Shown here: positions 12,566 to 25,497 of the stretch, in pieces
Position numbering within the stretch: position 1 is the stretch's first letter
Layout of the letters: every line of letters begins with the position of its first letter
Assembly: GCA_964247055.1 (NCBI GenBank)
Contig: OZ176056.1
Coordinates: 8,804,001-8,868,000 of the forward strand
Source of the DNA: Paragordius varius
Taxonomy: Eukaryota; Nematomorpha
Direction of reading: 5' to 3'
Length of the DNA: 64,000 nt
Made by a program: the position numbers and the translations under genes
The notes under the pieces: generated by a model
What the model saw: only the letters and a program-made list of their open reading frames with translations
Database searches by the model: none
What the model was told of the DNA's origin: nothing

Positions 12566-14852
12566 TGTGAGGCTATATAACTGCACAACCCTTTCTGCAA
12601 TATATTCTTATAAATATTAGACCTTGCATTTTATTAATGATGTTTTAGTATTAATATAACAATGCAAACTATTTAATACTTTACTCTAAATAATATTTAA
12701 AGACGAAGAAAACAATGTTCCTGCTAATAATATTAATATTGGTATATTTTTTTTCATATAATAGCTAAAAGTTATATTTCTTATATCAATGGTTAAATAT
12801 AATTTTGAGTAATAATTTTAAAATATTAACTACTTTATTCTAAATAATATTTAAAGACGAAGAAAACAATGTTCCTGCTAATAATATTAATATTGGTATA
12901 TTTTTTTTCATATAATAGCTAAAAGTTATATTTCTTATATCAATGGTTAAATATAATATATTAACTACTTTACTCTAAATAATATTTAAAGACGAAGAAA
13001 ACAATGTTCCTGCTAATAATACTAATATAATTGGTATATTTTTTTTTCGTATAATAGCTAAAAGTTATATTTCTTATATCAATGGTTAAATATAATTTTG
13101 AGTAACATTATGTAATTAATTTTTTATTTATATTATCATATTTATGGTCTTATTCTGAAATGTAACATAACACCAAAATAAGGGCAGTGGTGGCCAAATC
13201 CAAAAAATTATTTTACAGTAAACTTAGATGACAGAACTTAAAAGTCACCGCTTATAAAACAAACATAAGATTCTCTTTAAATGGATTGATAATTATAAAG
13301 CCCCAAATGTAAAGTTTGCTTGTTAGGTGAAATTGTAACTATCTTTTTATGTAGAAATAATTTTGCAAACATATTATTAAATTCCGATGGGGCCAAGTAT
13401 GGAAAATTTTTTTTAAATTCGTTAAATAATTAAATTTTGATGAAAGTCCGATTATATTCAAAAAATTAAATTTAATTAAATTATTTCAATCTGATGGATT
13501 ATTACACTTTATTTTATATATTATATGAAAGCTTTTTCAACAAAAGTAGCCAAATTATTAAATTTAAAAATGTGAATTATTTATCTGATGTTCACCACTT
13601 TACTTACTTGTTGTAAAAAATTATATCAAATTATTTAAAAATAGCCGATTGCTAAAAATCATTATTTTGAGATTATATATTTTCCGATTAAGAGATATAG
13701 TGGGTTGTCTCTATATTATAATAACTATGATCAATTTAGCAATATATATTAACTTAGATATAGCAATTATATAGTATGTATTTTAAAATATCCAGAAGTA
13801 GCAAATAATGGATCTGGGATGGAAGCTAAAGAAAGTGAAAAATCAAATACTATGGCTGGGATATAGTTTTAATTGATTTTGCCAAGATTTTGGATTCTCA
13901 ATAAATTTTCTTTAAAAAGGATTGCAACTAAAATCATCAGTAATTACAGTGACTTAAAGGTCACTATTTATGATTTGAGAAATGTTGAGGCACTAAATTT
14001 ACTTAATATACATTGAATTCAACAGATTCTAAGAACTAATACTTTAGAGTTTTTTAAGAAGTTATTCGCCAAAATACATATTTGCTTATTGATGGCGCAA
14101 TAATGTCAAAATTCGTTTGAATCATTAGCGGTGTGGCACTATGAAAAAATTTCAGTAGGCTATTTTAATTTTATCGTAAAAGGATATTTATACAAATTGG
14201 TTTTTTTGTAAAATATCTTTTTGTTTTGTCTTAATTAATTTCTTCTTAAATTTTAACATGCTGGATTCGGTGTTTTGTTCAAAAAAGTATACAAATTATA
14301 CAAGAATCTTTAACGGCCTATTTATCTCAATCATGCGTAATTGCTTAATTGTATACTTAGAGGTAATGGGCATCCTACAGAAAAATTGAAACCTCATAGA
14401 TATATTTCATAAATATAATTATATAAATTTAAGACCTTATTTAAAATAAAATTAGTGTCAAAAGAAAATAAGAGTGAATCCAGTGGTGAGCTCGAATTCC
14501 ATAACTCTACAACTTATAGATTATATATTTTACATAATGGAAAAAAGTTTTAATTTTTTTTCAGTGGTTTTTTAATATATTTTAATGTAAAAACAACTTT
14601 TTTAAGTTATCTTTTAAATTTATTTTCACATTTATGGGGATATTATTTTAATGCATGGTATCACAATTAAGGTAGTGATCTACACAGAGGTGTTAAAAAC
14701 GCTATCATCCGCATGCGGTCCACTAACCATTTCTATAGCCTTGATGCAATCAAATAATATTGCATTCCTAAACATATTTTCCGATTTCGGAGTTTTGATA
14801 AGAACTAACATAATTGTGTAATTAAATAATAGTTTAACAGTCATAATGTTAA
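12566..14852 (+). repeat. Tandem array unit B2
   Basis: Matches B1 throughout, plus an internal triplication (12,668-13,095). It ends at TAACAGTCATAATGTTAA, directly before the Gypsy 3' LTR. Confidence 0.55.
12668..13095 (+). repeat. Internal tandem triplication in unit B2 (~135-145 bp period)
   Basis: Three successive copies of a block running from TACTTTACTCTAAATAATAT to ATCAATGGTTAAATATAAT. B1 has a single copy at the same place (about 8,500-8,635), so the triplication arose after the B units split. Confidence 0.8.
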
Positions 14853-14856
14853 TATT

Positions 14857-15178
14857 AGTTGGGTATAATTTATTATAACACAATAATGGGAAAACACAGT
14901 AATGCAATGGACTTAAAGAAGTTGTTGTTTATATAGGTTTTATTTAATTCCGAGAAATGTATACGGATCTTATTATATATTTTTATCGTTCATTAACATA
15001 TACAAATTTCTGAGAATGATGAGTGTGCATTTATAAAACAGTCACGTAGTCTAAAACTTGTCACGTAGTATATAACATGTCACGTAAAATATTAATAACA
15101 GAAAAGTATTATAAGTATGCATTGAATAGCAACGTAATATATAAAATAGAGTTATGTTTTGTTGCATATTATATAACA
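14857..15178 (-). repeat. Gypsy 3' LTR (copy 2)
   Basis: Near-identical to 20,176-20,492. On the minus strand the polypurine-like GGTGGGAGATATGATCAGA precedes the TGTTATATAA start. Confidence 0.85.
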
Positions 15179-15189
15179 TCTGATCATAT

Positions 15190-16306
15190 CTCCCACCTTT
15201 AATAAGAAAGACGATCCGGAGCTTTTCGTTCCCGGCGAGGATAACGGCTTTGTACTTCTATCAAGTTACACTCCGACTCCACAGCTTCCGTAACTGGGAT
15301 CTCTGGTACAATGTCAAGGGCGGGTTGTGACATAACAGACTTCTGTAGCTGATCGGCGTGTTTTCGCTGAATTTTGCTACCGTCATCAGTCTTGTAAGAT
15401 AATAATCCTGTTCTTTCAATTACTTTTCCTTTCCGCCACCCCTCTGCTGTTTCATTTTTAATCAGAATAGCATCATCAACGTCAAAGCTCTAGTATTATC
15501 CGTAAAATCCGATGGTTTTGTCTTTAACCATGACAAGGTACTAACAATTCTCTTTTTAGGAATAATGAGCACGGTGTTGCTCTCGTTGCACTATGAATTG
15601 CTTGCCGATAGCTCCACAAAATGGTATTCATTGCTTCTTGCGGAGAGATGTCAGCCCTCTTTGTAGCTTTATATTTAGTTTTCAATGTGTAAATAGATCT
15701 TTCTACCAACCCATTCGTTCGTGGGTGATAAGGACTCGACGTAACATGTTTAATGTTTAAGTGTTTAAGCCTTTCATCAAAATCGTGCGATACAAAATAC
15801 GATGCATTATCACTTACTATCATTTTAGGAAAACCATATCTCGCAAACAATTGTTCTAAGCAATTTAAAACAGACTTGCTCGTAACTTGTTTCAATAAAT
15901 TAACTTCCAGCCATCTGGACGAGCTGTCAATTGTTACCAGCCAGTAGAAATTATCAATGGGACCAGCAATATCTATGTGTATTCTTTCCCAGACGGCGGT
16001 GTTGAAATTCCATTTTGTTGGATTTTCCTGGACATTGGGCTTGTATCTTTGACATGAGTCACATGTCTTCGCAAGCAATTCAATACTTTGGTCCAAGCCT
16101 GGCCAATATACACTGTGGCGCGCAAGGGATTTCATGGTACTTATCCCTGGGTGTCCAGTGTGAAAGTAGTTTAGGACTTCATTTTGCATGGATCTAGGAA
16201 CAATGAGTCTATCCTCCAAATAAACTAAACCATACGATGCTTGGATAGCGTTGCGATGTGATTGATAATTTTTTAGATCTGGATCATCCCAATTGTTGGA
16301 ATTCAA
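15190..16306 (-). pseudogene. Gypsy integrase region (fossil)
   Basis: The open part at 16,306-15,524 shows the zinc-binding HHCC block (HTGHPGISTMKS and CDSCQ), the catalytic-core start (WERIHIDIAGP) and YHPRTNGLVERS. Further towards the 3' LTR, about 15,500-15,190, lies a basic C-terminal tail. By family the protein joins element DNA to the host chromosome. Confidence 0.85.
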
Positions 16307-16384
16307 TGCAATTTTTAATTTTTTTTATCACCGGGTCCTTATTGGACTGAACTAATACATTTTTTTTATTAATGTTCAAATCGT

Positions 16385-17395
16385 TCATAGATAAGAACCG
16401 AATGCTACAGCATGATCATCATCCATTTCAGGATCGTCAATTGCTAATCTTGATAGGGGATCAGCTAAATTTTGAACCCCTTTATTGAAATGAATGGTAT
16501 AATCATACCCCGATATTTTATAAATCCAACGTAATAATTTTATATTAGTGACTCCGGTTAAGTTCCCGTCTTCCCCAAATAATTTAATCAGTGGTTTATG
16601 ATCAGTCAATATTTTAAAAGATCTCCCATATATGAAAGGGTGAAATTTGTTAACCGCGAACAAAATCGCCTTGGCCTCTCTTTCGATCGTCGAATAATGT
16701 TTTTCAGAATTTAAACATTTCCTGGATGCGAAAGAGATTGGCCGCTTGCCATCTTCGGTTACATGGAAAAGGATGGCACCCAAACCTTCGTTTGAAGCAT
16801 CGGTCTCAATCAATAATGGCAATTGCGGATTGTACGGAATCAGTTCCACAAAATTTGCTATTAGTTGTTTTGACAGTGCAAATTGTTTATCATGAATATT
16901 CTCCCATTTCCATGGCATTTTGTTTCCAGTTAAAGTGTGCAGATCACTTATGACTGAATGTAATCTTGGAATAAATTTTTCATGAAAGTTTAATAGTCCT
17001 AAAAAGGACCGTAATGTTGTTTTGTCCTTTGGAACAGGACATTTCAAAATAGCCTTGATTTTTTCATTCGTTGGCTTAATACCTCTTTTAGATATTTCGT
17101 ATCCCATGTAGGATACTTTTTCCTGGAAGAATTTCATTTTATCTGGTTGCAAACGGAATCCGGCCTGTTCAAGTTTCTCCAACACATGCTCAAGATTTGC
17201 TTTGTGTTGAGTGTCTGTATTGCCGGTTACCAGAACATCATCCAGATAAGCACAAACGCCTGTGCAATCATCCAGAATTTGATCCATAACTCGTTGAAAT
17301 ATTATTGGAGCATTTGTGAGCCCGAAAGGTAATCGTTTATACGTAAAGTAACCTCTGTGTGTTGTAATTGTCAGAATATTAGAGCATTCCTTCAC
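16385..17395 (-). pseudogene. Gypsy reverse transcriptase (C-terminal half) and RNase H (fossil)
   Basis: Contains the YKRLPFGLTNAP block, the YLDD active-site box, the connection region and an RNase H domain (IETDASNEGLGAIL, FKILTDHKPL). This domain set is diagnostic for Ty3/Gypsy pol. Confidence 0.9.
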
Positions 17396-17398
17396 TGC

Positions 17399-18500
17399 TC
17401 AACAAGGTTTTGCACCACCCCATAATTTTTGCATTTTCTGATACCTAATGGCATGGAAAGGCCAAGACAAAAAAGAAAATTGAGGCCACCAATAGGATTT
17501 TTCCGAAATTTAATTTTTTTGTATTTAATTTAAAAATAACAATCATTCCTCGTGTACATATGTTTAAATATTCAAAGGAACAAGTCGATAAAAGTAATGT
17601 TCCATGCATGAATAACAAAATTCTAGGCTTTAAATAAGATACTAAACAAGCTAAGAGCCAAAGTATTAAAAATCTAAAAGGGGCTTATGTATAGTGTGAT
17701 AGATCGGGGCGGCTGCACAAGCTCTGCATATCCCCCAAACGATCTAATTATGCCAGATATGGCAAAGATAACAATAAGTAATCGTAAAGCCCGATAAGAG
17801 AGACTTGCAAGCAAAATCCAGGCAAATTAACATGTCAAATTAACCAATTCACAGAATAAAGTTAGTTAGATAAATTCTCAATTAAATTGAATAAAAAGAT
17901 TAGGTAAATACAAATGGTCTAATCCCATAATAGTAAATTCTACTAAAAGTGGCTACACAACATCCATCTGAAATTAAAAATACAAAGCAACCAATAATTT
18001 TAAAAAAGTATATCCACTAGGTATAAATAAAATTTTTTTTGTAAGAACCAACTCAAAAGAAAAAGCCTAAAAAATACTCGAAAGAACAAAAACTAACAAA
18101 AAAAATATAGCCTATCTGAAAGCCGAAGGTTTAAACCATAGAATGACTTTTTTAGTATTTTTTTAAAAATTGTTTATACGTATTAAAAATTCACTTGAAA
18201 GAAAAAGACTAAATTTTGACGTTTAAGTCCGTACTATTTTTTTCTCTCTGATATTTAAATGACATATTTATATTCTAAAGATAGAGTTTAAAACGCTTTA
18301 ATAAATGATATTAATAATATAATAACATTTTATTATAAAGTTATATTTAATTTTCTCTCGATTTTCTCTTGTTTTTGAAAAATTGAAAAACCTATAATAT
18401 TTGAAAATTCTGATTGGCGGGATCAAAAATTTTTTCACATTCGGTTTTAAAACACTGAAATTAGTCATAATTTAAAAGTTTGAGTGGTGGTGCTCAAAAA
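17399..18500. mobile_element. ~1.1 kb DNA-transposon-like insertion within Gypsy copy 2
   Basis: The stretch is unrelated to pol and lies inside the reverse-transcriptase region. Its ends are imperfect inverted repeats: CAAGGTTTTGCACCACCCC at the left, and GAGTGGTGGTGCTCAAAAAT at the right. The inside is A+T-rich with no transposase that I can see, so it is probably a non-autonomous hAT-like element. A target duplication is not clear. Confidence 0.6.
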
Positions 18501-18503
18501 TGT

Positions 18504-18896
18504 CTAAATTTGTCGACTAGTGTTATCAACCGGTAGTTGTAAGTAGGCATCCTTGAGATCCAAAACTGAAAATGAATGTCCATTTCCGATTTTACCCAAT
18601 AATTGATCAAATGTCGGAATGATATGAGAATTTTTTGATAGATAAGGATTGATTGTGACACGAAAATCGGCGCAGATACGAGCCTCCCCATTGGATTTTA
18701 ACACGTTGACCGTTGGGGTTGCCCAAGATATCTCAGTTGTTGTTGGGTCTATTGGTTCTATAATCCCCAAATCTAACAATCTATTCAATTCATTTTCTAC
18801 CAATGGTTGCAATGGTAGAGGAACTCTACGGCATGGAAAAGCTTTTGGTTTTGCATCCGGTGTCAAAAAATTTTGATCTGATTGCCGTTGTAACAA
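18504..18896 (-). pseudogene. Gypsy reverse transcriptase (N-terminal half, fossil)
   Basis: Contains RRVPLPLQPLVENEL, the ARICADFRVTINPY block and FSVLDLKDAYLQLPVD with the first catalytic Asp. It sits upstream of the inserted element at 17,399-18,500. Confidence 0.85.
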
Positions 18897-20140
18897 CCAA
18901 GTTCCTTTGAGAATAGTTTTGGAAATATTTTGGTCAGCTCCATCTTCTCATTAGAATTTATATTATTGATTACACCCTTTGGAAAAGGTAGCTTGTACGC
19001 TTTTATCCAAGGTAATCCAAAAATTGGATCAAAATTGCTTTTAGTTACGATACATGGTAACGTTTTCTTTTCATTGTACAACGTCACAGTGACCATAGTT
19101 TTCCCTAAGATTGTTATCTTATTATTATCATACGTGGTTATTTGATCGGACCACGTTAACTTAGGGCTACCGATCTGCTTCCATATTTGTTGACTGACAG
19201 CAGTCAGCACCGGTATCGAAAATCATATCTATCATATTATTGTTGATCTTCACTTTCATTTTAGGGGTAGTGCCCGCTTTTATAGATCTAATTTGATCTA
19301 AATTTCTCACCAACTTTGTTTTGCACATTGAACTAAAGTGGTTATTTTTGTTGCAATTGTAGCATGTTTTGCCCCAAGCCGGCACTTGTTTCTCACATGC
19401 AGTGATCCACAATTTCGGCAATTTACTTTAGTATCATTATTATCCCGGACATCATTATTCTTATTGTTTTTATAATTATTATTGTTATAATGGCCCTTGT
19501 TAAAACTTCCATGAGGTTTTACATTTCTGGATCTATCCACTTTAAGCTTATTGATTTGCGAGGGAAGATTATCGGCTTCCTCAAAACTTAAAGCCATATC
19601 GACCAACATTTGTAGTGTCAGTGGTTTGTCATCTAACTTACCGAGCGGATATTTTATGGGGAGTTCTCTTTCTAATCTGGGTTGATTTAATCCAATCAAA
19701 AATATATCCCTGATTTTGTTAGAAATGTCCGAATCAAATCCAGAATTGTCGGCCAAAATTTTCAAACGTTCTAAATACGAAAGAATAGATTCATTATCAC
19801 CACGACGAATACGATAAAATGCACATCTATTCACCCATAGACTTTTGTCTGGGGCATAGATTTGAACTGCAATTTTATAGATTTCCGGCCATTCCAAATC
19901 TTCGATGGTATCAGGATATAGAATATTTTCAATTTTGTTCAAAATTTTAATACCACCGAAAGCTAAAAATAATTTTTTATATTGGAATCCGCGACAGGAA
20001 TATCCCTGGCCGCGAGTACCCTTGCTATGTGCTTGACATAATTTTTGAAATTGTAACATTCGTCAAATGGTTCAAGAATATTCGATTTAGAGGATTTTGT
20101 GCATTACTAAATGATGTATCTCCGGGATTTTCCATTAGGC
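18863..20140 (-). pseudogene. Gypsy gag and aspartic protease region (fossil)
   Basis: The capsid-like part includes NRCAFYRIRRGDNESILSYL and NKIRDIFLIGL. It is followed by knuckle motifs CRNCGSLHVRNKC and CYNCNKNNHFSSMC, then a protease with IFDTGADCC (catalytic Asp) at about 19,200. Broken. Confidence 0.85.
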
Positions 20141-20175
20141 AGAATAAATTTTTTTTCTCGTCGCCAAATAATATC

Positions 20176-20492
20176 AGTTGGGTATAATTTATTATAACAC
20201 AATAATGGGAAAACACAGTAATGCAATGGACTTAAAGAAGTTGTTGTTTATATAGGTTATATTTAATTCCGAGAAATGTATACGGATCTTATTATATATT
20301 TTTATCGTGCATTAACATATACAAATTTCTGAGAATGATGAGTGTGCATTTATAAAACAGTCACGTAGTCTAAAACTTGTCACGTAGTATATAACATGTC
20401 ACGTAAAATATTAATAACAGAAAAGTAAGTATGCATTGAATAGCAACGTAATATATAAAATAGAGTTATGTTTTGTTGCATATTATATAACA
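20176..20492 (-). repeat. Gypsy 5' LTR (copy 2)
   Basis: Pairs with 14,857-15,178. On the element side TGGCGACGAG follows within about ten bases and may be the primer-binding region. Confidence 0.85.
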
Positions 20493-20884
20493 TCATATCA
20501 ATTAATAAATACCTTTCTATCTTATATTTTAGTTAATCTACCCAGAAATGATGGTGATTAAAATTTTCAGGATTATCTGCATTTAATTATTTTTTGACAT
20601 CTCATGATATTCTTCAATCTAAGATAAGATCATCATGAACGCACACCGCATCGTATATCAATATTAGAAACAAATTACCTGTATTAATATCAATAAGAAG
20701 AATGTTTATTTTAAACATAATATTATGAATATTTTGTATAATTATACATTTATCATTTATAATTTAAATAAATTTATTTATATTTGGCGATATAGATACT
20801 TTAAAAGATGTTTTATATATCCTGATCATTTTTTCAATCTTTGGTGACATAAGGTGTTAAATATACATCGTTGGATTTGGAAAA

Positions 20885-21560
20885 ACCTAAGACCGTAACA
20901 TGCGTTTTTACCTGTATGCTCAGATATAACTATATTTGTATATTAGTTATCAATGTAAAAAAAAATAATTTTCCTAAAAATTTAAAAAACCGCAAATCAT
21001 AGTAATATTTACCTGTATATATCAATGTATAAAAAATATATAGTAATTAATAAATTAGCAAGGTAGAACAAAAAATCAAAAATTTTACTAATTTATTAAA
21101 AACCGCAATTTTCCCCTGTTTTTTAAATGTCCAAAATATTTAGTAATTAATAACAATGATACAAAATACAAAAAATGTTGAATTTGAACTTTATTAAAAA
21201 CTGCATTTTTACCTGTATTTATTATAATGTCCAAAATATGTAGTAATACAATTAACAATGCATAACCTAAAAAACAAAAAAAACTAAATTTTTACTAAAT
21301 TTGTTAAAAACCGTAATTTTTACCTGTATTTGTAAAAATGTCCAAAATATTTAGTAATTGATTACAAATAACAATGTTACATAAAAAAACAAAAATAAAT
21401 AAATTTGACTAAATTTAAAAACCGAATTTTTACCTGATTAAAATGTCTGAAATACTTAAAAATTATTAATAATTAAAAATGCAAAACATAAAAGACAAAA
21501 ATCTAAAAACTACTTAAATTGTCACAAATATATATTTACCTGTGTTTTTTTTTAGTAATA
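20885..21560. repeat. Degenerate ~105-bp tandem repeat, about 7 units
   Basis: The motif TTTTTACCTGTA or a close variant recurs near 20,907, 21,008, 21,110 (weak), 21,207, 21,318, 21,427 and 21,533, a spacing of about 100-111 bp. Between the motifs there is AATGTCCAAAATATTTAGTA and a poly-A-rich stretch. The copies are well diverged. Confidence 0.7.
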
Positions 21561-21936
21561 ACAACTATATAAAATTATAATACCAATATTGATGAATACA
21601 GGTATTTAGCATGTTGAAAAATATTTATTATTGATAGGAATAATTAACATAAAAAATCTTAAAATACGTATTTTACTATTTATTAATTTATCAAAGATAA
21701 AAACCCACAAAATTCCGTATCTAAATACGTAACAACAATATTACAAATGTTAACATAAATTGCTATAATATTCTCAAAATTTAACATTACAAAATATCCA
21801 TCAAATTAAAGCCTATGTTAATTCTCACGTCAATCCTCTTTCATATGTGTACTACGAAATAATTTCGTGGGTCAGTATTTTACGCATTGGATAAACCATT
21901 TATGTTATTGGACTGGCAATAAAATTACTGAACATA

Positions 21937-21955
21937 CATTAAAATGCATACTGTA
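21937..21955. repeat. Solo end of the CAGTATGC inverted-repeat MITE
   Basis: CATTAAAATGCATACTGTA matches the terminal repeat of the MITE at 51,541-52,019. I did not find the partner end. Confidence 0.5.
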
Positions 21956-22666
21956 ATCTTATTCTTATTTAGCAGGCAAGCTGTTTTTGATCGTTTTCGG
22001 AATTTTTTACTACTCTAAAAATTATTTTGAAATTAAATTGATCTGGCCAACAAATTAATAAAATATACATAACAGCTTTAGGGAGTATCAAAATATCTAA
22101 AATACTGAAGATGCGCTCAAAAGACAACACAAGAGGCGAAAAAAATAATGAATATATCTTTTTAATAACGTTTTACCAAGGGCAAATAAATAATAAGATT
22201 ATAATAATAATCAGTTTCGTAAAAACAGAAATACATATAGTGGAGTTTAGTGGGAAAATACCAGTTATTATCGAAATAAAACATTTTTCCAATTTTTAAC
22301 CTTAACGATCGTGAACAGATTGAATATAATTGTATATGGATACTCTATTTGACATAGTAACGTTATAAATTTTAATTAGAATTGATGATAAACACATTTT
22401 GCTGATTCATTATTCAATGAATATATAATTTATTACAAAAAAAATATGAAGAAAACGCATTTCGTATAAATATGTTATTACGTAATATATCCAAGAAAGT
22501 TGAGACAATAGACATTAAGCAAATTCTTGGGACATTTGAGTTTTAGGGCATTATAATGTAACATTTTTATAAAAGGCGTTTTATAGTTATCATGATAGAT
22601 ATATATTCTTCTTTGAGATAATATAAAGATATAAATTATTATTTTTTCATTGTAACAAAAAGAAAT

Positions 22667-25497
22667 ATGTTATATCAAAATTATTATACAGCTATACTTT
22701 TAATAATCTCAATTATAATTGTAAATTTATTCCTTGCTTGTGAATCATCGAAAAAATCGGGAGAATGCCCAACTTTACCCAGGAATGTTGATTGTACTTG
22801 TATTTTAAAATCGACGAACGATTACCTCGTTTATTGCCAAAGCGTATTTCACACGGAACACATTCACACGGTAATCAAGGCTTTTGATACACCTAAACAC
22901 CGAGATATACCCATTAAGTTTTGGATTCTAAATTCCAAGTTTGACAGCATTGACACCATCAAATTACCTGACACCAATGTTAAAATTGTGGGCTTGAAAT
23001 TTTTGTACACATCTATTCGACAAATATCTGAGACTGCGTTTGATTCTATAAGTGCTGATCTCCAAGAATTATTTGTTATGGATGATACTACGACCTCAGT
23101 AATGCACGCGGATAGCATAAAATTGATTTTAAAAGCCATGACTCAGCTCAAAAAACTTAAAAAAATTATCTTATACTTTCCAGATTTACTCCATTTTGAT
23201 ATCGGATATTTGAATAATTTCAGTGAATTGGAGAATTTGGAGCTTGAAATACCTCATGTAATGTATGTACATGGAGATCATCTCAATTTACCGAAATTAA
23301 AAAGGTTTATCTTTCAAAGTAAAGTATCCCATATTCCACCCCAAATCAGCAATCTCACTAGCATACAAATATTATCCATATATTCAAATCACCTCAACGA
23401 TATCAATGACGAAGCATTTACATTTTTGATTAATGTTAAGAAATTAGTCCTATCATCTGGTCTAGAGAAAGTCGCTATGAATTTTACATCCAATTTTAAG
23501 GATTTACAGATTTTAGACTTAACCAACAATCATTTAACCACTCTTCCATCGTTTTGCAACACAGCGGTAACAAAAAATAGGTATGATGTAAATATTTTAA
23601 ATATTGCCCTATTTTAAGTATAAAACCATACACAACAAGTTATTTGTAAACTTGTATTTATTTGATTTTCTGTTTGAATAATTTCGATTGGCCTAAGTGT
23701 TGCAATGACCATATTTGTGACTAATGACTGACCTAAACGCAATTTATTATTCTCTATAGTCAAATTCTAACCTTTATTTTGAAAAATTTAACGCTTGATC
23801 TTTTTCTTTGATTGTTTCCTAGGACTAGTGGACTCCAATGATTGAAATATTTTATATATTATAAACGTTATATAACTGTATTTAGACATTTGTCCAATTT
23901 ATCCGCAATCATTTTGTCTCAAAATTTATTGACTGATGATAGTCTGAAACCACAAGTTTTTGCAGCCTGTACCAATTTAACACATTTAATATTGGATGCA
24001 AATAAGATTGAATCACCTCCTAACGATTTTTTGATCGATTCACAATTTACTCTTACGAGCTTACGCATGTCCTATAACCATATTAAACGGGTTCCAGTCG
24101 GTTTACTAAGGAATCTCCCTAATTTAACAACTTTACATTTGGGATTTAACAATATTATTGAGGTGGCACCCCATGCATTCAGTCAAAATGCAAAATTACA
24201 AAATCTCAATTTGAATGGTAATAAAATTAAGAGATTTGAACTGCTTGATGATAAAATTCTTACCAAGATTAATACGATATGGTTAGGAAATAATCTTTTG
24301 ACGGAATTTCCCTTTGCATCCTTTCAAAATTATCAAACTCTCACCAGCCTACTATTAAACAAAAATAAAATTAAAAGTATCTACGGGCTTCTGGATTTGA
24401 TCAAAGTTAATCCGAAAAAACACATAAATTTAAATGGTAAGACTCTCTTTTATTGGGTCTATTATTACAGTAAAAATTTAAATTATGCAGACTAAACGCT
24501 AAAAGTGAACAACAAATTTTAATTGAAAGACAACCAATCAGAGTTTTTAAAACCATGATTTTTAATACTCATATAATTAATTTATATAATTAAGCGTATA
24601 TCAATTAATATCAACCCCCTTCGGCAACCCGAAACAATGTCCATTAAAAAATTTGAGGTTTGTTTTCTTTTTTCAAAAAATATTTGTCCTAGTCTGTATA
24701 TTAAAAATTTTTCTGTTTTTATCATATTAAAAACATTTTCTTAAGAAGTATAAATTAATTAATGCATATTAATTTTTTTATAGATAATCCCATTGTGTGT
24801 GATTGTGACACTTATAATTTGGCATATTGGTACAACATGGAATATAAATCAAACCAAGAACAGAAAACGGTGTATATGGAGTATAATACGGATTATTATT
24901 ATGATGTAAATGAGGTATCTAGTCTTGGAATCATGGGAACGTGTTCTAATCTCGATTACAATATAACACAAATATCGCTAACCGATGCTAGCTTGATTGA
25001 AAAACTTTCCCCTCTTTGTGAGGATTCGGAAAATAAACCACCAAACGTTATTATACGTGCTAAAACAACCGCTCGGCAAATAGATACGAGCACTTCCACT
25101 AAGTATATTTCGGATTTAACAACCTCATCTTCGATAATTTCCTCCCTGTTAAGCAATCGTAGTAGTACAACGACAAAATTGTTCAACAAGCAAACCCCCG
25201 ATCAACGTGAGCTGAATAATTATAAACAAAATACATACATTTTTGGTTCCCTATTTGTCCTGACGACTGTTTTAATGCTTGGCATATTAGTCATGCAACA
25301 ACGTTTTATTGGATTAATTCCAAACACATTGAAACAAAAAACGGTGGGATTATTTCAAGCGTATGTATCCCCTTTCCCTTAACACGAAAAATAATCATCG
25401 TTATGCCAATAACATTTGGCAGAATGGCAAGGAAACATCTGATCGAATACATTTCAAAAATCATGAATTTGTTCCTCCTGCAACTTCTACCGCATAA
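22667..25497 (+). CDS. Leucine-rich-repeat type I transmembrane protein, 3 exons
   Basis: Proposed exons are 22,667-23,580, 23,886-24,436 and 24,784-25,382 (as read) or 25,497. Junction phases agree (AG|GTATGA to TTTAG|A; G|GTAAGA to ATAG|AT). Residues 1-25 form a signal peptide (AILLIISIIIVNLFL). A Cys cluster like an LRR N-cap follows (ECPTLPRNVDCTC), then about a dozen LRRs (LDLTNNHLTTLP, LHLGFNNIIEVAPHAF, LNLNGNKIKRF), an LRR C-cap (NPIVCDCDTYNLAYW), a Ser/Thr-rich stalk and one membrane helix (FGSLFVLTTVLMLGILV). The frame as read stops at 25,382. Dropping one A from the run at 25,336-25,341 opens a basic cytoplasmic tail (QKRWDYFKRMYPL...) to a TAA at 25,495-25,497, giving 725 residues, so a homopolymer error is likely. 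An AATAAA overlaps this stop. Such proteins are usually surface receptors or adhesion molecules; the ligand is unknown. The ATG was chosen because it starts the signal peptide. Confidence 0.85.

Larger units (their letters stand above)
14857..20492 (-). mobile_element. Ty3/Gypsy LTR retrotransposon copy 2, both LTRs present, broken
   Basis: A minus-strand element of about 5.6 kb with the order 5' LTR (20,176-20,492), gag with two Cys/His knuckles, protease, reverse transcriptase, RNase H, integrase and 3' LTR (14,857-15,178). Reverse transcriptase before integrase is the Ty3/Gypsy order. No env-like frame is seen. About 1.1 kb of foreign DNA (17,399-18,500) interrupts the reverse-transcriptase region. 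It is a broken fossil with several breaks besides that insertion. The two LTRs differ only at a handful of positions, so the insertion is young. ATAT stands next to both outer ends and may be a target duplication. Confidence 0.9.
20493..22666. other. Intergenic region upstream of the LRR gene
   Basis: No gene seen. It holds the ~105-bp tandem repeat and one end of a MITE (separate entries). A 62-codon open frame at 22,111-22,299 has no recognisable features. The core promoter of the LRR gene must lie here, but no clear signal stands out. Confidence 0.5.

Noticed and set aside
14680-14907. 75-codon minus-strand frame with AILFDCIKAIEMV
   Set aside because: It runs from unit B2 into the Gypsy LTR. 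The similar block in A1 can be read equally well on the plus strand, so strand and coding status are undecided.
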